Assembly: GCA_002419295.1 (NCBI GenBank)
Contig: DIFW01000034.1
Span: 1-64,000 of the forward strand
Reading direction: 5' to 3'
DNA: 64,000 bases
Source: Patescibacteria group bacterium UBA5738
GTDB lineage: Bacteria; Patescibacteriota; Minisyncoccia; Minisyncoccales; UBA5738
The notes under the pieces were generated by a model, which saw nothing but the letters and a program-made list of their open reading frames with translations, did no database searches and was not told where the DNA came from. The translations under genes and the position numbers were made by a program. Shown one piece after another: positions 33,700 to 40,610 of the stretch; within the stretch, counting starts at the first letter, position 1; each line of letters opens with the position of its first letter.

Positions 33700-33997
33700 C
33701 TAATTTTGATAGAATATTTTGATAGAATAATTTGGCCGCGAGCAGTTCTTTTTTCCCTTTTTCGGTGATTTCATAAGTTCGCCGCCGCTCTTTGGCTTTG
33801 CTCTTTACGAATCCGTCGGCTTGAAGCCGGTAAAAAACCCGATAGGGCGTAATCTTGCCCGGACGAAAACCGAATTTTCCTTCAATTAAATCGGGAATTT
33901 CCCAGCCGTAGCGCGGTTTTTCCGCCAAAAGAGCCATGATATAAACCCAGAGATTTTCTTTGGTGTTTGATTTTTTTAATCGTTGAAGAGGAAGCAT
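33692..33997 (-). CDS. PadR family transcriptional regulator
   Basis: 101 residues. Winged helix of the PadR type: NLWVYIMALLAEKPRYGWEI, the recognition region ITPYRVFYRLQADGFV and the wing RRRTYEITEKGKKEL. The C-terminal dimerisation helix is short, as in subfamily-2 PadR proteins. It is divergent from the inositol-phosphate synthase gene, and the palindrome at 34065-34086 in the shared region is a candidate operator for it. Confidence 0.85.
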   Translation of the reverse strand: MLPLQRLKKSNTKENLWVYIMALLAEKPRYGWEIPDLIEGKFGFRPGKITPYRVFYRLQADGFVKSKAKERRRTYEITEKGKKELLAAKLFYQNILSKLDE

Positions 33998-34056
33998 GGA
34001 ATAGTTTAAAAATTAAAGCGAAAAAGTAAAAATTTAAATCTCGAAATCAACATCAT

Positions 34057-34084
34057 TTGACATACTATTTTACAATGGTAAAAT
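34057..34084 (+). promoter_or_regulatory. Promoter of the inositol-phosphate synthase gene
   Basis: TTGACA at 34057-34062, a 16-bp spacer and TAAAAT at 34079-34084. The start lies about 22 nt before the first ATG. Confidence 0.8.
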
Positions 34085-34086
34085 AG
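34065..34086. promoter_or_regulatory. Palindromic operator over the -10 box (candidate PadR site)
   Basis: CTATTTTAC - AATG - GTAAAATAG, perfect 9-bp arms, fully covering the -10 box of the promoter. A third GTAAAATA copy follows at 34096-34103. There is no T-tract, so it is not a terminator. Its placement between divergent padR and inositol-phosphate synthase genes suggests regulation of both. Confidence 0.6.
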
Positions 34087-34112
34087 CTGTATACCGTAAA
34101 ATAACGGATAAT

Positions 34113-35258
34113 ATGATCTATTTTAACAAAAATATGGAAAATAATACAAACGCAGGGGGCAAGAAAATTCGGTTGGCGATTGCCGGCATCGGTAATTGCT
34201 GTTCCAGTTTGGTGCAGGGAATAAACTATTACAAATATATCGGCAAGGACGATGAAACGGTGCCGGGGTTGATGCATAATGTGGTCGGCGACTACGCGCC
34301 GCGCGATATTGAAGTTGTCGCGGCGTTTGATATTGATCGGCGCAAAGTCGGCAAGGATATTTCGCGGGCAATTTTTGAAAAGCCCAATTGCACCAAAATT
34401 TTTTGCAAAGATATTCCCGAGACCGGAGTTAGGGTCCAAATGGCGCCAGTGATGGACGGCGTGGCGGATCATATGAAAGATTATCCCGAAGACCAGTCGT
34501 TCGCGGTTGCCGACCAAAATCCAGTTGATGTTGCCGGAGAATTGAAAAAAGCCAAAGCTGATGTTTTGGTGAGTTATATGCCGGTGGGTTCGCAAAAAGC
34601 CGCCGAATATTACGCGCAGGCCGCGTTGGACGCCAACTGCGGATTTGTGAATTGCATGCCGATATTTATCGTTTCCGATGAAGCTTGGGGCGACAAATTC
34701 AAGCGGAAAAATATTCCTTGCATCGGCGACGATATCAAATCGCAAATCGGCGCCACGATTGTGCATCGCACTCTGAGCAAATTATTCGCTAATCGCGGCG
34801 TGATTGTTGATCGCTCTTACCAGTTGAATTTCGGCGGCAACACCGACTTTTTGAATATGCTTTCCCGCGATCGGTTAAAATCCAAAAAAATTTCAAAAAC
34901 CGAAAGCGTGGAATCACAACTGGGCAAAAGATTAAGTTATGATAATTTGCATATTGGACCGTCGGATTGGGTGCCGTTCTTGCAGGACAATAAAATTTGT
35001 TATATCAGAATGGAGGGCAGGAAATTCGGCGATGTCGCGATCAATCTTGAACTGCGCTTGAGTGTTGAAGATTCGCCCAATTCCGCGGGAGTGGTGATTG
35101 ACGCTCTGCGCATGGTAAAATTGGCGAAAGACCGGGGTATCGGCGGTCCGCTCACAAGCCCCTCGTCATATTTTATGAAACATCCTCCGGTTCAATACAC
35201 CGATTCCCAAGCCTATGAAATGGTGGAGGAATTTATCGCGGGAAAGCGCGATTGCTAA
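34113..35258 (+). CDS. ino1: Myo-inositol-1-phosphate synthase
   Basis: 381 residues (or 374 from the ATG at 34134; neither start has a Shine-Dalgarno sequence). It converts glucose-6-phosphate to inositol-1-phosphate with NAD. Visible are the Rossmann loop RLAIAGIGNCCSSLVQG, VVAAFDIDRRKVG, SYMPVGSQKA, the catalytic lysine region GDDIKSQIGATIVHR, LNFGGNTDFLNM and a final LRMVKLAKDRG. It resembles the actinobacterial/archaeal type. The CDP-alcohol phosphatidyltransferase downstream probably uses its product. Confidence 0.93.
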   Translation: MIYFNKNMENNTNAGGKKIRLAIAGIGNCCSSLVQGINYYKYIGKDDETVPGLMHNVVGDYAPRDIEVVAAFDIDRRKVGKDISRAIFEKPNCTKIFCKDIPETGVRVQMAPVMDGVADHMKDYPEDQSFAVADQNPVDVAGELKKAKADVLVSYMPVGSQKAAEYYAQAALDANCGFVNCMPIFIVSDEAWGDKFKRKNIPCIGDDIKSQIGATIVHRTLSKLFANRGVIVDRSYQLNFGGNTDFLNMLSRDRLKSKKISKTESVESQLGKRLSYDNLHIGPSDWVPFLQDNKICYIRMEGRKFGDVAINLELRLSVEDSPNSAGVVIDALRMVKLAKDRGIGGPLTSPSSYFMKHPPVQYTDSQAYEMVEEFIAGKRDC

Positions 35259-35300
35259 CAACTCACGATTTATGATTTATGAAATAAGATTTATGAATTT

Positions 35301-35340
35301 AAATCTTAAATCTTAAATCTTAAATCTTTAATCTTAAATC
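35301..35340 (+). repeat. Tandem heptamer AAATCTT x4 (plus one imperfect copy)
   Basis: Four perfect copies start at 35301, 35308, 35315 and 35322, followed by an imperfect copy and a partial one ending 4 nt before the ATG at 35345. It occupies the place of a ribosome binding site. Confidence 0.75.
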
Positions 35341-35344
35341 ACCG

Positions 35345-35935
35345 ATGCTTGATTCGCACAGATATTTATTTAAGGGTTTGGAAAACAGAGTTGCCGGTAT
35401 TTTTGCTCGCTTGCCCTTCACTCCTAACCAATACACGGCCTGCTCCGTTGCCGCCGCTTTTGCGGCGCTTTGTTTTTTGATCATCGGCGGTTATTGGGTC
35501 GCGCTGGCGCTCTTTGCCGTTGCCGCCGCGCTTGATTTTATTGATGGCACTGTGGCGCGCGCGAAAAATTTGGCCAACAAAAAGGGGGCCTACTGGGATA
35601 CGATTGCCGATCGCTATGTGGAAGCGATAATGCTTTTCGGATTTTTGTTTGTTGAATTGCCCGTTTTTTTAATGCCGGCGCCGGCGTGGATATTTTTAGT
35701 TCTTTTCGGGTCGACGATGACCACCTATGCCAAAGCCGCCGCGAAAGAAAAAGAATTGTCGGAAACGGAATTAAAAGGGGGGTTGATGTCGCGCGGCGAG
35801 CGTTTGCTGTTTTTTTTCGGGATTATCGTTTTGTTTTCAATCAATTTACAGTGGGCTACCGCCGCTATCGCGGTTTTTGCCATGCTTGCCAACATTACTG
35901 CTTGCCAAAGAATATCAATGGCTTTGCGAAGATAA
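35345..35935 (+). CDS. CDP-alcohol phosphatidyltransferase (probable phosphatidyl- or archaetidyl-inositol-phosphate synthase)
   Basis: 196 residues, about six membrane helices. The catalytic signature D-x2-DG-x2-AR-x8-G-x3-D-x3-D is complete (DFIDGTVARAKNLANKKG then AYWDTIAD). The enzyme transfers a CDP-activated lipid to a small alcohol. Because it directly follows the inositol-1-phosphate synthase gene, inositol-1-phosphate is the likely acceptor, making it a phosphatidylinositol-phosphate synthase-like enzyme. Other polar head groups cannot be excluded from sequence alone. A strong terminator follows. Confidence 0.85.
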   Translation: MLDSHRYLFKGLENRVAGIFARLPFTPNQYTACSVAAAFAALCFLIIGGYWVALALFAVAAALDFIDGTVARAKNLANKKGAYWDTIADRYVEAIMLFGFLFVELPVFLMPAPAWIFLVLFGSTMTTYAKAAAKEKELSETELKGGLMSRGERLLFFFGIIVLFSINLQWATAAIAVFAMLANITACQRISMALRR

Positions 35936-35952
35936 TCTGCCGTAATTTTTTA

Positions 35953-35980
35953 AAAAAAGGCTCTTTTCAGAGCCTTTTTT
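35953..35980. terminator. Terminator after the phosphatidyltransferase gene
   Basis: GGCTCT / AGAGCC around TTTC, flanked by A6 and T6. Usable from both strands; it separates convergent genes. Confidence 0.9.
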
Positions 35981-36017
35981 AAAATCAAATTGTTGCAAAT
36001 AATTTATGCGGTTGCCG

Positions 36018-36533
36018 CTAATTTTCCGCCGCCGGCAAAAAATTTATTTTCCTTGCCGTGAATTCATTGCCGGTGCCAATTTGTCCGGCGCTTTCAATGA
36101 TGGCAATATCGCCGATATTAACATCGGCGGTATTTGCCAGAATTGTGCTTTCATCGTCGATCGTTTTTTGTTTGTTTAAGGATGTGCTTTCGTCGATGCG
36201 CACAATGTAATCGTAATCTTCTCCATCCGTCTTCATATCCATATTTATAAATATGGCCTTTTCCTCGATTTTAACTATTGTTCCGGTAATTGCCACCGAA
36301 TCATCGGGTTTAATAATTTCCTCGACGGGTTTCGTGGAATTGTCCGCGGCAATTTGTTTACCATTCTCGATAATTTTTTCGGCCAGTGTTGCGTCTAAAT
36401 ATATTATTTTTTCTAATTGGCCGACTCTTTTATCGATGTTGGCGAGATAACCGACAATGGCTACGGCCACAACAACAATTATCATTGCCAGAATAATTAT
36501 TGAAACCAGCCCTCTCGAATTTTGGTAGTTCAT
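36018..36533 (-). CDS. Membrane-anchored hypothetical protein
   Basis: 171 residues. An N-terminal membrane helix (GLVSIIILAMIIVVVAVAIVGYL), a short helical stalk (DKRVGQLEKIIYLDATLAEKII) and a beta-rich external domain of about 100 residues (SVAITGTIVKIEEKAIFINMD, DYIVRIDESTSL) reminiscent of DUF5666/OB-like domains. The N-terminus resembles pilin-like proteins but lacks a leader and Glu+5. Function unknown. Confidence 0.65.
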   Translation of the reverse strand: MNYQNSRGLVSIIILAMIIVVVAVAIVGYLANIDKRVGQLEKIIYLDATLAEKIIENGKQIAADNSTKPVEEIIKPDDSVAITGTIVKIEEKAIFINMDMKTDGEDYDYIVRIDESTSLNKQKTIDDESTILANTADVNIGDIAIIESAGQIGTGNEFTARKINFLPAAEN

Positions 36534-36622
36534 TTTTTATGTTTGTTATTTCCGCTTTTTGCGGTATTACTTTTTCATTTTACAAACTTTTAAAAATTTA
36601 AGCAAATTGGATGTGCGACTAA

Positions 36623-38023
36623 TTATATGCCGTAATAAAGTTCAAATTCCGCGGGCGTTGGCCGCAAGCGGCAAAAATCGCATTCGGCGGTTTTCTTATA
36701 AGCGATCCAATCATTGATCAGCGATTCGCCAAAAACGCCGCCGCCAAGCAGATATTGGTAGTCGGTTTTCAACGCCGCCAATGATTCTTCCAGCGATGCC
36801 GGTACTTGAGTGATGCCGTTGCCGTTTTTATAAATATTGCCATTGGCCGGATCTCCCGGTTCAATTTTATTCTTGATACCGTCAATGCCGGCCATCAGCA
36901 TTGTCGAAAATGCCAAATATGGATTGCAGGAAGCGTCCGGCGGACGGAATTCAATTCTTTTTGCCGCTGGCGAATTATTGTACATCGGTACCCGGATTGC
37001 CGCCGAGCGATTGCGCGCCGAGTAGGCAAGATTTGTCGGCGCTTCAAAACCGGGCACCAATCGCTTGTAAGAATTTGTTGTCGGCGCGCAAAACGCCATC
37101 AGCGATCTTCCGTGTGCCAACAATCCGCCGACAAACCAAAGCGCAGTTTGACTCAAACCGGCATAGCCGTTGGCGTCAAAAAATAAAGCTTTAGAATCTT
37201 TCCATAAAGAAATATGGGTGTGCATTCCCGAACCATTGTCGCCAAACAAGGGTTTGGGCATAAATGTGGCGGTTTTTCCGGCACGCCGGGCGACATTTTT
37301 TACTGCGTATTTGAACAACATTATTTTATCGGCTTGCGACAGCAAGGAATCGTATTTTATATCGATTTCAGCCTGTCCCGCGGTAGCGACTTCATGGTGT
37401 TCCTTTTCAACTTGAACGCCCAAGCGTTTCAGCTCCGCGACCATATCGCGGCGAATATCCGCGGTTTGATCGGTTGGCGACATCGGGAAATAACCTTCTT
37501 TGTTGCGAATTTTATACCCCGAGCCGTCGCTTTCGCCATTATCGCTCCAGTTGGCTTCACCGGATTCGACCCGCTGAAAGGCGCGATTTTGGCCGTTGGC
37601 AAATTCAACCCGGTCGAAAATAAAAAATTCCGGCTCCGGTCCAAAATAAGCGGCATCGGCAATGCCGGTTTTTTCCAAATACGCTTCAGCTTTTTGCGCG
37701 ACGAATCGCGCGTCGTTGGCGAATCGCTCTTTTGTTTCGGGTTCGTGAATATTGCAAATCAAACTGCCTGCCGGTTCTTTGCCAAAACGGTCAATGACAA
37801 ATGTTTTGCCGTCGGGAATCAAAATCATGTCGCTTTCTTCAATATTCTTAAAACCGCGGATCGAGGATCCGTCAAAGCCGATGCCATCGATAAAAATTTT
37901 TTCATCAAATTGTTTGATAGGCACGGTAAAGTGTTGCCACGCGCCGGGGAGATCGCAAAACTTTAAATCAATTATCTTAACGCCGTTTTTTTCGCATTTT
38001 TCAATGATTTCTTTATAGTCCAT
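36623..38023 (-). CDS. glnA: Glutamine synthetase type I
   Basis: 466 residues from the ATG at 38023. It forms Gln from Glu, ammonia and ATP. Conserved: GFDGSSIRGF, the metal-binding GPEPEFFIFD, the E-rich AGQAEIDIKYD, NGSGMHTHISLWKD, NSYKRLVPGFEAP and NRSAAIRVP motifs. A Tyr in the segment NIYKNG is near the position of the adenylylation loop. The gene has its own promoter and a short leader with an ANTAR-type dual hexaloop and terminator (38037-38100), and the GAF-ANTAR gene is immediately upstream, predicting antitermination control. Confidence 0.95.
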   Translation of the reverse strand: MDYKEIIEKCEKNGVKIIDLKFCDLPGAWQHFTVPIKQFDEKIFIDGIGFDGSSIRGFKNIEESDMILIPDGKTFVIDRFGKEPAGSLICNIHEPETKERFANDARFVAQKAEAYLEKTGIADAAYFGPEPEFFIFDRVEFANGQNRAFQRVESGEANWSDNGESDGSGYKIRNKEGYFPMSPTDQTADIRRDMVAELKRLGVQVEKEHHEVATAGQAEIDIKYDSLLSQADKIMLFKYAVKNVARRAGKTATFMPKPLFGDNGSGMHTHISLWKDSKALFFDANGYAGLSQTALWFVGGLLAHGRSLMAFCAPTTNSYKRLVPGFEAPTNLAYSARNRSAAIRVPMYNNSPAAKRIEFRPPDASCNPYLAFSTMLMAGIDGIKNKIEPGDPANGNIYKNGNGITQVPASLEESLAALKTDYQYLLGGGVFGESLINDWIAYKKTAECDFCRLRPTPAEFELYYGI

Positions 38024-38036
38024 AATTTGTATCGTT

Positions 38037-38068
38037 AAAAACAAAAAGTCACCCAATTTCTTGGTGAC
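38037..38068 (-). terminator. Intrinsic terminator in the glnA leader
   Basis: On the minus strand GTCACCAA and TTGGGTGAC pair (one bulged G) around GAAA, followed by TTTTTGTTTTT. It lies between the glnA promoter and the glnA ATG (38023), so it must be bypassed for glnA expression. Its 5' arm (38068-38066) is also the 3' arm of the second hexaloop hairpin. Confidence 0.82.
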
Positions 38069-38100
38069 ACCGCTGTCGTTTGCGGCACGCCATTGTGCCG
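38066..38100 (-). promoter_or_regulatory. ANTAR-type dual hexaloop RNA motif (P1/P2) in the glnA leader
   Basis: P1: CGGCAC-AATGGC-GTGCCG at 38100-38083, a perfect 6-bp stem with a 6-nt loop that has A at position 1 and G at 4. P2: GAC-AGCGGT-GTC at 38077-38066, again a 6-nt loop with A1 and G4, but only a 3-bp stem. The two are 5 nt apart. A1/G4 hexaloop pairs are the known RNA targets of ANTAR domains. P2 and the terminator share 3 nt, so they exclude each other. Confidence 0.75.
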
Positions 38101-38109
38101 TATGCCGAT

Positions 38110-38138
38110 ATCATATTAAAAAATTGCGGTAAGGTCAA
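38110..38138 (-). promoter_or_regulatory. Promoter of the glnA leader
   Basis: On the minus strand TTGACC (38138-38133), a 17-bp spacer and TATGAT (38115-38110). The start near 38103 is 3 nt before hairpin P1, so the leader consists of P1, P2 and terminator only. Confidence 0.8.
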
Positions 38139-38213
38139 GCGGTTTGAAACAATTACCGAAATCCCATTAGAACTCGCGAAAAACGAAAACGCACATTTTT
38201 TTTGGGGGGGCGG

Positions 38214-38933
38214 CTACCTCTTAAATTCCGAAGAAATTATTATCGCGTTGGCAATTTCTTTCATACCCATGCGTTTGTCCATTGATTTTTTATGCAGTAA
38301 TTTATAGGCGTCGTTTTCGCTAATTGAAAATTCTTTCATTAGGATTCCTTTGGCCTTTTCAATCATTTTGCGGGTTTCCAGCGCGGCTTTGAGTGCTTCT
38401 TTTTCGGAAAAAAGGAGGGCGTTTTCAATCGCGCCGCCAACGGCTTTGGCGACCAGCTCAAACAATGCCACTTCGGTTTTGGAGTAGACGCGCGGTTTGG
38501 AGTGTTGCACATTAATCACTCCCGAAATTTTGTCGCGGTAAACGATGGGCACTGATAAAAAACCTTCAAACTTATCTTCGGGAAGACTATTAACAAACTT
38601 AAACCGGCCATCATTATAAGCCTCTTTGGCAATAGCGACAGTTTCTTTGTTTTTTGCCACCCAGCCGGTGATACCTTCACTTAATTTCAATTTAATATTG
38701 CCGATTTCCAACGGTTTTGGGTTTAGCGAGGCGCGCAGAATCAGATTGTTGCCGTCTATCAAATAAAGAAAGCAGGAATCTGCCTTGGTGACGCCGCTGA
38801 CAATTTTCACAATACGGTCCAAAACTTCCCTCAAATCCAGGTTATAACTAATGGTCTCGATAATTTCACGCAAAAGCTCCAATTCCTGTTTCTTGTTTAT
38901 GCCAGATTTTTGGTTTTGATTTTTTCTTTTCAT
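38214..38933 (-). CDS. GAF-ANTAR RNA-binding antiterminator
   Basis: 239 residues. A GAF sensor domain spans about 20-175 (LREVLDRIVKIVSGVTKADSCFLYLID, GITGWVAKNKETVAIAKEAYNDGR, FLSVPIVYRDKISGVINVQHSKP). The C-terminal ANTAR domain (about 180-235) has the typical ALETRKMIEKAKGILMKEFSIS and AYKLLHKKSMDKRMGMKEIANAII. ANTAR proteins bind dual hexaloop RNA and prevent termination. The GAF domain suggests small-molecule control; there is no receiver domain. It lies 8 bp behind tsaC and just upstream of glnA, whose leader has the matching RNA motif. Confidence 0.93.
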   Translation of the reverse strand: MKRKNQNQKSGINKKQELELLREIIETISYNLDLREVLDRIVKIVSGVTKADSCFLYLIDGNNLILRASLNPKPLEIGNIKLKLSEGITGWVAKNKETVAIAKEAYNDGRFKFVNSLPEDKFEGFLSVPIVYRDKISGVINVQHSKPRVYSKTEVALFELVAKAVGGAIENALLFSEKEALKAALETRKMIEKAKGILMKEFSISENDAYKLLHKKSMDKRMGMKEIANAIIISSEFKR

Positions 38934-38941
38934 GGAATTGA

Positions 38942-39529
38942 TTATCGGATTATTTTTGGCGGGGTTTGCGTCAAATCAATAATTACTGATGGTTTTGATT
39001 GCGGCAGATCGCCGGTATTGACGGCAAGATCGGGGATAATTATTTTGCCATGGAATTGCCGCAAAACTTCGTCAATTTTTCCCGATGCCGCTTGTCCCGA
39101 AATATTGGCGGATGTCGCGCACAAAGGCAAATTCAAGGTTTCCAAAAGCGAGTTGACGAAAGGGCAAAAAGGAATGCGCAGAGCGGCGGTTTCTTCATCA
39201 ACGCCAAACAATTTTTGCGCCTTTTTTCTTTCCATGATAAAAGTAAATTTTCCCGGCCATTTCTCTTCCAAAAATTTTTCCTGATTTGGCGAAATTTTTA
39301 CCAGTTTTCTTGCCATAGCCATATTTTTCACGAATATCGGCAGGGGTTTTTCTTTTGAACGATTTTTTATCGCAAAAATTTTTTCAATCGCTTTTTTGTT
39401 GGTGGCATCGGCCAACATTCCATAGACCGTATCGGTTGGGGCGATTATTGCGCCGCCAAGCTGGATTTCGCGAGCGGCGATTTCCACGGCATTTTGAAAA
39501 TTTTTTGGCGTTAAGGAAATGATATTCAT
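38942..39529 (-). CDS. tsaC: Threonylcarbamoyl-AMP synthase TsaC (Sua5/YrdC/YciO)
   Basis: 195 residues from the ATG at 39529. It makes threonylcarbamoyl-AMP for t6A at position 37 of ANN-decoding tRNAs (including the tRNA-Lys in this window). Conserved: GGAIIAPTDTVYGMLADA, KNRSKEKPLPIFV, WPGKFTFI, RIPFCPF and SANISGQAA. It is the single-domain TsaC form without the Sua5 domain. It lies 4 bp after a small unknown gene and 8 bp before the GAF-ANTAR gene. Confidence 0.93.
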   Translation of the reverse strand: MNIISLTPKNFQNAVEIAAREIQLGGAIIAPTDTVYGMLADATNKKAIEKIFAIKNRSKEKPLPIFVKNMAMARKLVKISPNQEKFLEEKWPGKFTFIMERKKAQKLFGVDEETAALRIPFCPFVNSLLETLNLPLCATSANISGQAASGKIDEVLRQFHGKIIIPDLAVNTGDLPQSKPSVIIDLTQTPPKIIR

Positions 39530-39533
39530 TTTT

Positions 39534-39842
39534 TCATTTTTGGGTTTGATCTTCAAGGTACTGTTTGATGCGCGCCATTTCATTTTCCACCACCGGACCG
39601 TCATAATCTCCGGAATGAGCGGTAGCGCCGTCATAAACCGGTTTTTTTTGGTCCAAATGTAAGCTCAAGAACAAATCACCGTTTTCAATTTTTACAAACA
39701 AATGAAGATGGGGATAGCCTGATTTTGGCCGGGTAAATCCCAACTCTTTCGTTTTTTCATCTTGTCCTTGAAAATGATATCCTAAATCGCGCAATAAGTT
39801 ATAGATTGTGTTCTTCAATTTTCCGTTAGTTCTGCTTTTCAT
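39534..39842 (-). CDS. Conserved hypothetical protein
   Basis: 102 residues, alpha/beta, with HLHLFVKIENGDLFLSLHLDQKKP in the middle, which looks like two adjacent beta strands with three His residues. No signal or membrane segment. It is the first gene of an apparent operon with tsaC and the GAF-ANTAR gene. No function can be assigned. Confidence 0.7.
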   Translation of the reverse strand: MKSRTNGKLKNTIYNLLRDLGYHFQGQDEKTKELGFTRPKSGYPHLHLFVKIENGDLFLSLHLDQKKPVYDGATAHSGDYDGPVVENEMARIKQYLEDQTQK

Positions 39843-39990
39843 ATATATGCGGTCGCCGGTTTATTGGAAACAAATACTATTCGCAGATATATCCATCAAT
39901 ACAGATGATTCATAAAAATTATCTGTTCCTAATCAGGATTCTACCGCATCTTTCTTTTTTTGCCAAATGGTTTAAAATCATAATCAAACT

Positions 39991-40566
39991 ATGAAAGATT
40001 TGCATCGCATATTTATTGCCATCAATATTCCCGAGAATTTGCGCCGATATTTATCGGATTTTTCCGGGCGTTGGCCGGATTTGCCCGCCAAATGGACAAA
40101 ATCGGAAAATTTGCATATCACATTAAATTTTTTGGGTAATGCCAATGATGAAGAAATTTGCGAAATCTGCCAAACCGTGATTGAAGTTGCGCGCCGGCAC
40201 GATTCTTTTGAAATTACCCTTGACCGGGTTATTTATGGACCCTTGGGGAAGTTGCCGCCTAAAATGATTTGGGCGACGGGGGAAAAATCGCGGGAAATCG
40301 GCGGTTTGCAAAAAGATTTGGAAAGTTCCCTTTTTGAGTTTTGCGGCGCAAAATACCGTTCCCAAGAGGACTATGGTTTTACTCCTCATATAACTTTAGC
40401 TCGTCTCATCCAAGCGGACTTGCGTCAAATGGAAATTGAAGAAATTCCGAGGGTCAATGAAAAAATCAATAAGATTTTTATGGTGGAATCGATTGAAATA
40501 ATGGAAAGCGAATTAAAGCGCGGCGGCCCGGTTTATACGGTTTTGGAAAGCGCCAATCTCGGTTAA
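39991..40566 (+). CDS. thpR: RNA 2',3'-cyclic phosphodiesterase ThpR (LigT/2H family)
   Basis: 191 residues. Both catalytic HxTx motifs are present: HITLNFLG near residue 43 and HITLARL near 131. The opening RIFIAINIPENLR is typical. It hydrolyses 2',3'-cyclic phosphates of RNA to 2'-phosphates. A TAAAAT box at 39973-39978 puts the transcription start about 6 nt before the ATG. Confidence 0.93.
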   Translation: MKDLHRIFIAINIPENLRRYLSDFSGRWPDLPAKWTKSENLHITLNFLGNANDEEICEICQTVIEVARRHDSFEITLDRVIYGPLGKLPPKMIWATGEKSREIGGLQKDLESSLFEFCGAKYRSQEDYGFTPHITLARLIQADLRQMEIEEIPRVNEKINKIFMVESIEIMESELKRGGPVYTVLESANLG

Positions 40567-40610
40567 GAGTAATAATTGATTCTCAAATTTAGTGCTTATA
40601 TTTGGAATTT

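Noticed and set aside
34065..34086. Palindrome as a terminator of the padR operon or of an upstream gene
   Set aside because: It lies at the divergent promoters, contains the -10 box, and no transcript ends there.
38080..38307. 75-codon plus-strand ORF over the glnA leader and the end of the GAF-ANTAR gene
   Set aside because: Antisense to a convincing gene and to the leader RNA; its composition is not protein-like.
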